A DNA stretch of 64,000 nt. It comes from Seminavis robusta (lineage: Eukaryota; Bacillariophyta; Bacillariophyceae; Naviculales; Naviculaceae). The position numbers and the translations under genes are program-made. Shown here one piece after another: positions 41,468 to 53,300 of this stretch. Each line of letters starts with the position of its first letter. Position 1 is the first letter of the stretch. A model generated the notes under the pieces. It did no database searches, had not been told where the DNA came from, and saw only the letters and a list, made by a program, of their open reading frames with translations. The DNA is taken from NCBI GenBank assembly GCA_903772945.1, contig CAICTM010000174.1:36768-100767 (forward strand), in the 5' to 3' direction.

Positions 41468-44400
41468 TCAGAGCATCAGCATAGCAGGTATGATCATGAG
41501 ACCACATGTCCACACGAGGGCGCAAGCCAGCAAGTGAGGGGCGTTGCTGGTATTGTCCGTGTTGCCTGTCACGTTGCCTGTGGAATTGGTCGTCCCTGGG
41601 GGTGTAGTCCCGGATGCATTGTTGTTGGGCAATGTTGCACCACTGGAAGTCTCGGTTGGTGTTGTACTATTGCTGGTTGGGACGGTCACGAAATCAGTTG
41701 ACGCAATGCCCACGGATCCACTCTCGGCAGGTGGTGCACTGGGATCGTGACCGTACACAATCAAGCGCCATGACATCAGAACGGGTGGCATTTGCACAAC
41801 CTTGCTCCCTCCGCCGCACACACAGCAAGCATCATTGATGGTCAGGCCATTGTCGTTGTACGCAATCACATCCGGTGTCACCAACTCCTCGTTGTCGCAG
41901 TCGATCACTTTCTCACAGCTGATCGTTTCGTCGTCTTCAAACGAATAGTATGCCCAAGGGGAATCCACACAATCACGACCAACACCAACCACTTCATCAA
42001 CAACCTCCAAAGTCCAGGTTCCGGTGGGGTCTTCACCCCATGTTCTTTGGAAACACCAATGGTCGTATCGCCGTGTCGGTGAGCAACGAAAAGAGAGACA
42101 GAACGATAAAGTAATCAGCAGAATACACATACCTAAGTGTCATCAGCTTCCACATTTCTGTTTCCTCGAGCTGCTGGTTCTCAGGACGGCCGCCTTGTGT
42201 CAAAATGCTTTCAGTTCCAGATGGACTTGTCAGAGTGATTTTCCTGCACAGTACCGGTACAAGAGAACACGGCACAAAGTCAGCCCACAACCAGCAAGCA
42301 CATGAAATGCTTTACCAGAAGCACTCACAGATCGCCCCTTGAGGGGTGCTTAACCTTCACGAAAACAACTGCATGTTCCACTACAAACGTGTTCGACTCA
42401 TCAGATATGGACACGCTGGCCGTTGACAACACGGGGGTTCCGACGTCTGGAATGTCCAGATTAACCTCTCCAGTGTATCCTTGCGCAAGGAGCTCGGGGC
42501 CAAGACTTGTCCAGGTTATTGAAGCGTTTACGGCAGCCTCTGCATTTACGAGTCCAAAACCTAAGTTCACGAATTGGTCAGTGAAATAGTCCGTCAGTGA
42601 AAACCCGGGCGGACCTGTTTAAGGCGCTGCATCAGGCTAGCAGTGCATGTTGCTTACCATAATTGTAGGAATGATTCACGCCAAATCCATTGGTGACCCA
42701 GGAACCATCCGTCGGATCCATCAAAGTCGACGTCGTCGCTAGGATAGCCTGAACATCCCGATAGTGCAAGTTGTTATTCACTTCAAGCATCAACGCAATG
42801 ACTCCTAGAGAAACGAGGAAGCAGCATGGAATGACATCGTTGAGTGGCAAGAAAACCAAGACAACGCCGCAAACAAATCTGCTCGGAATGTAAATGGATA
42901 CCTGAGACAACAGGAGCTGCAAAACTGGTTCCAACAGTGATATCGTGCTTGTTTTTGGAAACGACATAAGGGGAGAACAACGTAAGCGATGTAACAATAT
43001 GAATCATAGTTCCAATCAAAGCACCTGGACTCACGCAGCCTCCGCCCGGTTTCGCAACAATATTGTTGGAAACGTTTTCGGAGTCGCCGCCTGGGGCAGT
43101 CCTGCAGCATTTGAAGGCAAATTGTAGGGCGTTCCCCATGAGTGACGGTAGTGGCTAGCTCGAACGTGAGCACCAAGAACGCAAGCGCACGAGGACGTAC
43201 ACGAACACAGCAGCTCCTGGGGTCGAGTAGCTCGCGTGCAGTCCGTCATGACCAACGGCGCCAACGGCAATGGTAAATCGACTGAGCATATTGATACACA
43301 AATTGGTGTTAGCACTTGGCCAGGTCGAGCCCAATCAAGACTTCTCAACAGACAAACACACCTGTTGATGAAACCTTTTGAAGCGTTTTTAAAGGCAGTG
43401 TTAAGGAACAAGCAGAGGACAGTTTTTGGAGCTTTCGTGTCGCCAGTGCCACTTACCATCGTCGTTTGTGTTCACTCCAACAGCCAAATCGTTGCCGCCA
43501 CCAAAAACGTAGATCACTCCCTTTCCACCACGGCCTTCAACCATTGTCCGGACGAATGCCTCATGTACCACAGGGTCGAGCATGTGATACTCGCAGCTGG
43601 TCACGAACAGGTCGAGATGGTCAGCGCATGCTACCTTGTCGTATTGATACTGGCTTAGACAGTAGTCCGAAATGGCATCGTGGCATTCGTTTGAATCGAA
43701 GCCATACAACTTGCACAACTCGCAGGGAGATCCCCAGTTGTCCTTGGAGAAGGGGCATTCCTGGAGCGAGCGGCCTCGTTCCAGAAACGGGGAAACACAC
43801 TGAAGAAGTGGTGAGAACATGAATCCCATTGGTTGACGTCTGGTTTGCACACGTTTATGAAGCTCGACTCACTACTACTGGACCCCAACTGTTTGTACTT
43901 ATGTCAACAGCAGCCAATTGGGTTAGGAACATTGCAGCCACAGCTTCCGGGCCCTCTTCGTCCGGAGGCCTGGGGAGAAAAAAGAACCGTTAGTGTAAAC
44001 GCAAGAAGATTCACGTGAAATTGAAGCGAAGAGAAAACCTTACGTTACACAGGCTGATACCGTTGCTTCCGGTGCAATTCCAACAGCACAGACACCGTTG
44101 TCGGGATTGGAAGCAATGATGGAGGCCACTGCAGTCCCGTGGTTGTCTTTTTCTTCGTCCGCGGGTGTATATGCGCTGCATGAATTTGCTACGTCAAACT
44201 TATCCGCAAATTCTTTTTGGACGTGAAGTAAGGAAGCGGGTTGAGTTCAGCAACCTTTAGCCCCATCCATAAAGGTGAGATGAACATTGTTCCGACTGAT
44301 CACGTACCAGCATGAGTAGCATCAACACCGTCGTCGTTCACTCTAACATGCACTCCTTTCCCCGTGATTCCTTGTGCCCAGACTTCCTCTACATTGATTA

Positions 44401-47400
44401 GATCGTAAATCCATGCCATGGAATCATACAAGGGATCGGAAAAAGCATTCGAATCCAATGGATCTTGACATGTTTGAATCCAATAGAATGATAAGGGACA
44501 TGTTGACTTTTTCCTACCGCCATATTTGAGCCAGAACGACTCGTCTCGCGGTTCCGATTGACAGGTGGCGTCTCCGGGACACCAAAAGCATCCAGACTGG
44601 ACGCATTCATTGCAGTCGTAACTGTGCTCTGATGCAGAAAGGGATCCAAAGAGTAAGCAAGAGTTTCCTCAAGATGAAACAAAGTAGGTGTGCTGTTTCA
44701 TGTAGCGACTCACGTTGACAAGGATCGCAATCGAAACAATCTCCAACGCAGTCCTGGCATTCCCCGTCGAAAAGATCTTCAAACGGGCAAGCATTAAGGC
44801 CAGAAGGGTAGCATGCGTCCTGATCTTCCCTCAATACAGCCCAGGTAGCACGAAGGGCCAAGGTTTCATTGAAGGCCGTACTTTGGAAGTAGATTCCAAA
44901 CGAGTCTTCCAGATCGCCTCGTCTCTGCTGGATCAGCTGGGGGTAATAATAGTTCGGTGATGTGCCGTCCGGGCAGCTCGTAAGACCAAGAGCGGCAACT
45001 TCGTTGAAGTAGTTGTCGAAGTTCGTCCCCTCTGCGATCTCGTAGCAAGCAAACCCGAGACCTCCTGGAAGTTCTGCAGTGCACTTCCTTTGGTGGTAAA
45101 ACGTCGCGGAATCAGCGTCATCGATCTGCGTCCCCGGTCGATATTCCAACGCACTGCAACCATACGTGATGGCATTAGCAAAGTCCTCTGCCCCCTCTTC
45201 GTAGTCATTGTAACACACCAATTGAGGTGGGTTTCTTGGATTTCGCCCTGTGTATTCAACGGGGCCGAACTGCCACCAATCGGCACATGTAATAGGATGA
45301 CACTGTCCCGCGATGATGATAGTATGCCAGTCAACATGGGGTTAGGAAACTTTAGCGTTGCAGTGCACTGCACTGCATTTCATTTCATTAATCGAGCGAC
45401 CGTAGCCCTCACCTTGTTGTCATTCCCACAGAACTCAACATCTTCAGTGCATGAACCACCACAAGGGGTTTGTAATGAGACTGAGTTTTGAACTGGCTCG
45501 TGGCCATAGATAGCTAGACTCCAAGAGATCAAAGAGTTTGGAATGGAAGAAGCCGCCACTCCACCACCGCATCGGCAGCACGCGGAGAGAGCCGTTCTGT
45601 TGTCGAAGACATTTCCAACAATTCCCGCGAGATCAGCCACAAGTTCATTGGTGCATTCAGAAATATTTTTTGGCAGGTTGTCTGAAATGTCTTGGCACGT
45701 AAGGCGGAAAACTTCGTCTTCCACCCGCACGTCCGTTTGCCAAAAGTAGTCAACACATTGCGGGGCGTCCGCTCCTCGAACGTCGGTGATTCGCAATGTC
45801 CATGCTCCCAACGGGCTCTCCTTCCAGTTTTTTACGGTTAAAAGTTTCCACTGTTCCTCCCCAGATGTGATCGTATTTTCGATCCTGTTGCCAGGGCTAA
45901 GGACACTCCGAGTTCCAGAAGGACTTCGCAGCATCACTTCCTGTTTCATTGACATGTGCAACTGATTAGAATTACAAACAATCCGAAGCGGGAGGGGGCT
46001 CTATCTGTGCTTCTACGGCCAAATTCTGCTTGGAACCGCTACGTACCAGATCTCCTCGAGCGGAGTGGCTGCAGAAATTCGGAAAGGACTGTGAGGCTTC
46101 GTTTGGGTTACGTCGGATGAAGCAATCAATTGACATTGGGAACGTACTTCAGCTTCAAGTAGACAACCACACTTTCAACCTCCAAATCAGGGACGCCAGC
46201 TGCGCTAATCACATCGTCTTCAGTGATCGTGAGCGTAGCTACGACTCCTTCGTTGGCATCAGCGTCTGGAATCGGCGTATTTAAAAGCGTGGATTGAGTC
46301 ATGATCTGATGTTCTGTTCCCCAAAACAGCCAGTCTCTTGCTGCCAAGACAGCAGCTGTGGCATCGGCAAGGCCCTATATTATACGTTGCCGAGACTCGT
46401 AAGATGACATTTTTTAAACACAACATCCAGAAACACTCTGTGTTGCTTCAGCATGTACCAGTACGGTAACCCTCACTTACAAAACCAAACAAGTTCGAGT
46501 GAACAATGCCAGCTCCATTTTCGGTCCATGATTCGTCCTCGGGATACACCCTCTGCGATGTCAGCGCCAGAATTCCTTGGACATCTCGCCACGAGAGTAG
46601 GGGGTTTACTTCAAGCATGAGGGCTGTTCATGAATAGAAAGCCATATGGATTAGAAAACGTATCTCAATTGCAACGATGGCCTTGTTGGTTGGTCGACAA
46701 CGGCTGAGCACGTCTGAGTGGCTGAAGGCGCGAAACCACTGGAAGAACTTACCAATGACACCAGCTACCGCTGAGTTGCCAGCCAAAGTCAAGGGGGCAC
46801 GGGATTGTCAGAATGTGCGCTGTGCAAACGCATGTCGCTGCTTTCACCAAGTGCTCATACTTCCTAGAAGGCAACCCTACCTGGTGCTGCGAACGAGGTG
46901 CCAACTCCGGCGCTGGTGCAACCGCCTCCGGGCTTTTATGAAACGGGATGCCGTAGTCCGGTGGGGTTAGATCACTGATTCAGCAAGAAGACTACAGGCA
47001 AGTTCCTCTACCAGGCCATCAAAACCTACCGCTGCAGCCATGTGGTTGCCTACATATTCAAAATCCCCACCAGGACCAGCTCTGTAGTCCAATACGCAAG
47101 TCCACAAGCACAAGTTAGAATTCTGCGTAAGGAAAGCTTTCCCGGCTTTTGTTGCAATGCCACAGCAGCAGACGTACACAAACAGCGCTGGTCCTCCTGT
47201 CTATAGTTTGGCGTTTGGAGGGATGTCAAGAGATGATGACCATGGGTAAGCACGAGATCAGGCGTCGAGAGTTTAGGAACCACAAAGCCAAGGGTTTAAT
47301 CATTCACTTGCCGAATAGGAAGCATGATATCCATTCTTTCCAACTGCACCAACAATGATGGTGAAGCGAGTGTTGAGCCAACCTTCCATGTTGATATCTG

Positions 47401-49087
47401 AAAGAAGAGGAGGATAGAGTATGTACAGCGGTGAGCATGGTGGTGGGTGACAGGAGAAACGTTGGTATGAGCATTGGACACAGGCAGCAAACCAAGAGGT
47501 TGTCCTCACCCTCCGCTTTGGCGAATTCGTTTCTTCATGATGTTCCAAAGTCCAATGAATCGAATAGAATATCTGGGTGAGCCAATACCCATATGGAGCA
47601 AGCAGCACGGAAAGTTCCAATCCCCTCTCACCCAGCAGCAAACACATATATGATCCCCAATCCATTCCTTCCATCAGTAATCCCTTTTGTGATGGCATCT
47701 CTTCCCACCTTGGAAAGCACATTGAATCTGCATGAAATGAATAGGTCAAGGTATTCGGCGCTAATACCGGTACAACATTGGATCGATTGATTGTTGGTAT
47801 GTATAGCAACGATAGCAATAGCAATGGTGCATCGTGAGAGAAGCAACCGCAAGCATGCACATGAGCACCAATCGAATTGAATCCATTCCAATGTACCTAC
47901 CATGCTTGATACTCGTTTTCATAAAATTGTTGGCAATAGGGGACGACATAGGCTTGGCACTCGGGCGAGTCTAGTACATTGCATTGGGGCTGCAAGCATG
48001 GATTAAGGATATTTCGCGTTTGAAAGGGACACCTTCTCTGTAGTTTTCGTTGTGGTGTTTGTTTGTGGTCGCAAGCATCAAACCCCCACGAGTTGACGGA
48101 AATGTGTGTGGAGGTGATCCCATGCGTGAAGAATCTGGCCGGTTCTGAATCTACCAAGTCCAACGGTCCGAGGCAAGCAGACAAGGATGCGCCAGGAGCC
48201 ACGCCGACAGCACATTCACTGTTGTTTCCAGCCCCGAGAGCAATGGATGCCACAACGGTTCCATGATCGAGGGTGATGTTCGGGATGATGGGTGGCATGT
48301 AATCTGGACACGAGGCAGTTTGGTTGAAGTTTGGGGCAAGCTCTGGCACAGTTGCATCGACTCCATGAGGATCGTTGACACGAATCATGACACCTTTTCC
48401 GGTAATTCCTTGCCTCCATACATCTTCGACGTTCATGAGTTCGTAAACCCAAGATTGAGCACTATACAATGGATCGTTGTAGACAGCCTGTGGTGGGTTT
48501 TCTGGGCACTGCCCCGAAATCCATTGACTTTGAGCATTGCATTCTGACTCTTTGACGTATTTGTCCCAAAAGGAAGCGTCAAGAATGGCAGAACTGCAGG
48601 CACCATCACCAGGGCACCAGTAGCAACCATTTGCCGTGCAGCCAGCGCAGTCCGCGTTGAAAGCTGCAGCCAATTTTTGAAATAGATCAATAGAATTGGT
48701 AGAATGCAAGGGCAGGCAGAGCAGGTGAGAGAGACTGCATGTGCTAGTACAGTACCGGTATGTCTAGCCACTGCAGTAAAGCCGGAACACCCTTCAGGCA
48801 CTTGAAATCTAGCTAGCTATGCATAGCTCACTTTTAAGAAAACACAGACTGCACTTACCTGCACACGGATCACAGTCGAAGCAATCGGACTGCCAACATG
48901 GATTTAGATTTTCATCGAATAGATCACTTTCACATTCCCCATTGAAGAGAAGAAACTCGGGACACGTGGTACTATAGAAGTCGCAGTCGTAGTTGTAGTC
49001 GAAGGATACTTGAGCCGTTGCCTGCTTTCCCGCGGCTGCGAGAAAGAAAATGGCGAATGTAAGCTCAGGAAGGTTCCTCATGGTCAT
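41468..49087 (-). CDS. Tandem kexin/subtilisin-type (S8) protease, 26 exons
   Basis: Exons read by eye: 48859-49087, 47901-48663, 47632-47760, 47510-47532, 47308-47397, 47178-47196, 47030-47081, 46881-46932, 46753-46770, 46481-46623, 46148-46374, 46047-46068, 45413-45940, 44714-45302, 44308-44628, 44044-44212, 43873-43969, 43457-43799, 43362-43374, 43201-43281, 43035-43101, 42902-42947, 42658-42804, 42329-42560, 42133-42243, 41468-42044. The total is 5088 nt, 1695 residues. A signal peptide (residues 1-26) leads two homologous modules, each with a Cys-rich prodomain-like part (DCFDCDPC), an S8 domain and a P domain. Catalytic residues: module 1 D174, H210, N375, S448; module 2 D1060, H1093, N1260, S1333 (GTSFAAP in both). 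Module 1 reads NDPHG where module 2 has the usual NDDG. A Ser/Thr/Asn-rich stalk and hydrophobic end suggest membrane or GPI anchoring. It could be two genes, but module 2 has no start of its own. Confidence 0.82.
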
Positions 49088-50335
49088 GGTCCTTCAGCCA
49101 CAAGACAACTTGAATGGACTTGTGGTCTTGGCTGAAGGCGAAGGCGAAGGTGAAGAAGAAGCAACCTACTAATAGCTATTTGAGTAGAGTGAGAGTCGAG
49201 TCAAGGGCTTCTTTCCTCCTCCTTCCGCAAAAGGTGTTGTGGGGTAGCTTCGAGCTGCGAGCTGTCGATCCGATTTGACCGTTGTTTCAAAGCCCAACAG
49301 AGATTCTTTTGCATATGACGTTTTCCTCAATCTTGGATCTTTTGACTTCCGCAAAAATGTCCGCACGGAAAGCCGTTGACTGCATCTTTGGGGTTCAGGC
49401 TACCGGTAATCAACGTTCTACATTGGACGAGGACACCACGCTAGCACGATCACCCTGTGTCCTCGCCTGCACAAGCTAGAGGATGCCAAGAAGGGCACAC
49501 TTTAGAAAGACGCAACCAAAGGCGACAACTTTGTTTCCCTGGTCTTCGTTTCTGGGGAGAGAAGAAACACGCAATGGTACCAAAAGAGACTCATTGAATG
49601 TCATTATGCCAGCTCAGAATCGAATCCGTACTGCTGGCCATAGATAGAAGGCAAAAGTGTGATCAAGGAATAGAATTTACAGAATCGTTGTTTCAGTGCT
49701 CTTTTCTGCTTTTTCAGGCCTTGGAATTGTTGCTAGCTAGCTATTCATCGATTTTGTCGAAGCCCAGGACCTGGCTACGACTGTACGTTGGTACCAGTCA
49801 AGTGCTTCTAGCTAGTAGAAGACAACAAGAAGTGGATTGGTAGAAGGAAGGGTGTGGACTTGCTTTTCTGTGCTGTGCAGTTCAAGATTTGGGGAAAAAC
49901 GGCTTGGAAGTCCTTGATTGGAAAGATTTAACATAAGCGAAAACACGTGACGCTATGATTTAACAGAACACATTCTTTTCACACCAATTCTAGCAAATCT
50001 GCTGCTCATTCAGTTTTGCTGCTCATTTGCTCACAACTCCAACAACAAGCAACATTTGTTTTATTACAAAGGAACTCTTCCATCGAAACTAACTAGACTA
50101 TACGAATAGCTAAACCTGGAAAGACCAAGCTGAAGGGATTGGGGCACGGGCTACTAGTACCTCTACCACAGTCAACATCGAATGCATGCTGAGCGCCATT
50201 ATAGTAGTACTGTACTGCTAGACCTAGCTAGCTAGTAGCAAACTCCAGCCTTTGGTTGTGCGAGGACGGCAAAGGAAGAAATTCTTCTATTTTTCGAATT
50301 TTCTGGGCATTTTCTGTTTTTGTGAATAAAAAAGG
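49088..50335. other. Intergenic, no gene seen
   Basis: Upstream region of the protease and of the ATPase (divergent). A repeated GGCGAAGGCGAAGG tract at 49134-49153. Frames up to 81 codons look random. Confidence 0.5.
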
Positions 50336-53300
50336 ATGAATCAGTCGATTTCCTTGTATGGAGAGAGCAGTGTGAACTACCATGGAAGAGAAGAAGAGCA
50401 GCAACTGATCCAGAAGCTCTTGCTGCTGAGTGAAGAAGAGTCGCAGTATCTGGTTATCTCGGGTCAAGCAGGAAGTGGCAAGACCGCACTCATCGACTAC
50501 TGCAGTCATGCGTGGGAGTCAAATGACTCACAGGACCCAAAGCCAGAACAATCAACACCGACACCAGATACTACCGGTACCGGTACTAGTCCATGTACGA
50601 GAAAGAAAGAAGCCAGGTGTATCATATATGCGGTGGCAAAGTTTGAAGATCGCCAGTCTGCCCAGCCATTCACCTTCATCACCAATGCTGTCAATGACCT
50701 ATGTCAGAACTGGGCAGCTACAAAGGAAGGAAGACACCAAGCAAGATTGTTCAGACGAGAATCGTCGCAGCAATTTGATAACTCGATCTTATCCGCATTT
50801 CTCCCCAAGCTCTACAATACGGTCAACGTCACCCTCTCCACAGCCACCAATGCTGCCACCACGGCTGCCACCGTCGCGTCTACTGCAGCTACTGTTGCAA
50901 CATCGGCTACGATCTCGGCAGCCAATGTAGGTAAGAGAGGATCAGGCCAGTTACAATTGTAGTCTCAGCAAGCTAAATCTCTACACCACTTCATGCCACT
51001 GACTTCCTTCTGCCATGTCCTGACCTGTCTACAACTTTTGGTAGCAACGTCAGCCACAATCACAGCTGCCAATGTTGCGACCTCGGCCACTATCACAGCT
51101 GCCAATGTAGCAACTTCAGCTGCAAATGCAGCTACAGCTGCCGTGCCCGGTGCACTCAGGAGAATACATTCCTTTGATGCCAGTCTCCGTGGATCCACTG
51201 CTTTCGGATCCATCAGAGGACCAGGGCAAATAATTCCACGCTCTCCTGCTTCCAGACGGATCCCAAGATCGTTACGAAGAACCTCAACAGACGAAGAAGC
51301 AGGAACCAAACTCGGAGCCATGGCTGAAACTCCAATGTCCAAACACCTGCCCAGAAGAGTCAACAGCACTGCAACCTCCGGGACCAGGGGACCAATACCA
51401 CTGCGTCGATACAACACTGATACGGGAAAGAGAGAAAGCCTGGGTCAAGAGGAGCCACCTCCGCTCATACGGAGCAAGACAGAAGCCCACACCCACAACA
51501 TTCCGAAACCCATGGCCCTTCGGAGAACCCGGACCGATACTGGGAAATGCTCGAGTTTGACGGGTGGTAACCCACTTGAAACATTGCTGCAGGAGACCAA
51601 CGAATCGGACAGCGAGAATGAAACGAGCTTTATGGGGCAAGAAGCCCCTACCGGTAGACGTGACGATACCGACGGTTCGGACAATGAAAGTGTCGATGGC
51701 ACCAGCCGTCCTACTTTTCGAAGAAGCAATACCACTATTCGAAATTCCGCCAACGCCTTTGCTAATGTTGTTCCCCCGACCCTACGAAGGACGAAAACAG
51801 ATGGTACCCACTCAAAAGCTGCCATTGATGCCGTCCTTCAAAGTGGTCAAGACAGCGGCGCTCCGTCGGAGCGGATATCATTGTCGTCACTTTCACTTTT
51901 GTCCGCGGGAGACATGCAAAACGAGCAAATCATCTTTGCTGTAGGACAAGAGCTCAAATCCAAAGAAAACAGCTTTGACAGGCTCAAGAGAATCTTACTG
52001 CTGCTATTGAAAGCCATGACGAACAACAGCACAGGCAGCAACGACACACACATTGGCGGAGGTTCTGACCACGCTAGTCGAAACGTCATGGGGAAGCTGC
52101 GAACGGTTGTGATCTTTTTCGATGATCTACAATTTGCGGACCCGCAGAGTCTTCGTCTTGTTCAAGACTTGGTAGAAGAGAATATCCCGGGTTTGTTTCT
52201 TGTCAGTGCTTTCCGTTCGGAGGATGTAAACGCGGACGATCAGGACGACGAAGAGGATGACAGCATGCATCAGCAATTGGATCGGTTGATTGTGCGACAC
52301 CCGGTTGTTCGACAGCTGGATGAATTGACAAAAGAGTCAAAGCAGGACATTAGCCGAAGAGTCCACAAGATGCATCTCAAGGGGTTTAAACTGGACGAAA
52401 TATGTAAGCTACTGTCTGCGGCCATGGGCGAGAAAGACCAAACGGGAAAGCTTCTTCCTCTTGCTGAAGTTATCCTTGAGAAGACACTAGGCAACCCACT
52501 GTTCGTGGAACAGTTTGTCCAGATTCTGCAAAGAGAGGGACATTTGAAGTTTTCCCTTCTATCCTGCTCGTGGGAATGGTCAGATGTGCAAGATATCCGG
52601 CAAGCCATGAAAATCATATCGAGTGAAGTAGCTGATGCTATCGTCAGCTCATTGAAGGAGTTAGACAAGGATACTCAACGAATATTGAAAGTGGCGTCCT
52701 GCGCTGGGACGCAAATACTGCCTCCAGTCATTGGAAGATACTTGGAGCTGATGAAAACGCGCGCCCAGAGCCAAACCACGACAATGGTGGCCGACGAAGC
52801 CAAGACAGATGACAAATCGGAACGGCAACTTGAGGTTGTTCTGGAGGAACTGGTCCGTGCCAGGATCATCCGACGTCGCGAGGCTGGGTCCAGCGTCTAC
52901 TACTGGGCACACGCAAAACTACAACAAGCTGCCTTCTCTCTCATGACGGAAGAGGAGCGATACCAAGTGCACCTTGGCCTGGGAAAGCTCTTGCTGAAGG
53001 ACCTCACATCTCGGACTGAATCATCCACGTTGCCAAGAGAGATTGTGGTGTATTTGGCCGCCGATCAACTGAACCAGGTGCCGATCCCAACGCTGGCTGT
53101 CGAAGGGGGGAACATCCTGCTGTTGGACTTGGCAAATTTGAACTACGAGGCAGCCAAACTGTCAATAGCTAAGTCTGCATTCCACCCGGCCGTCAAGCTT
53201 CTCAGATCGGGGATCCATGTCCTGGAGGAAGAGAATCCGTTTCCATCGGTGGCAAACATCTGGTCCCGGAACTACAAACTGGCCCTCGCTCTGCACAACA

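Noticed and set aside
45090-45491. Plus-strand frame of 133 codons opposite the protease
   Set aside because: Antisense of exons 13-14 and of the intron between them; no motif.
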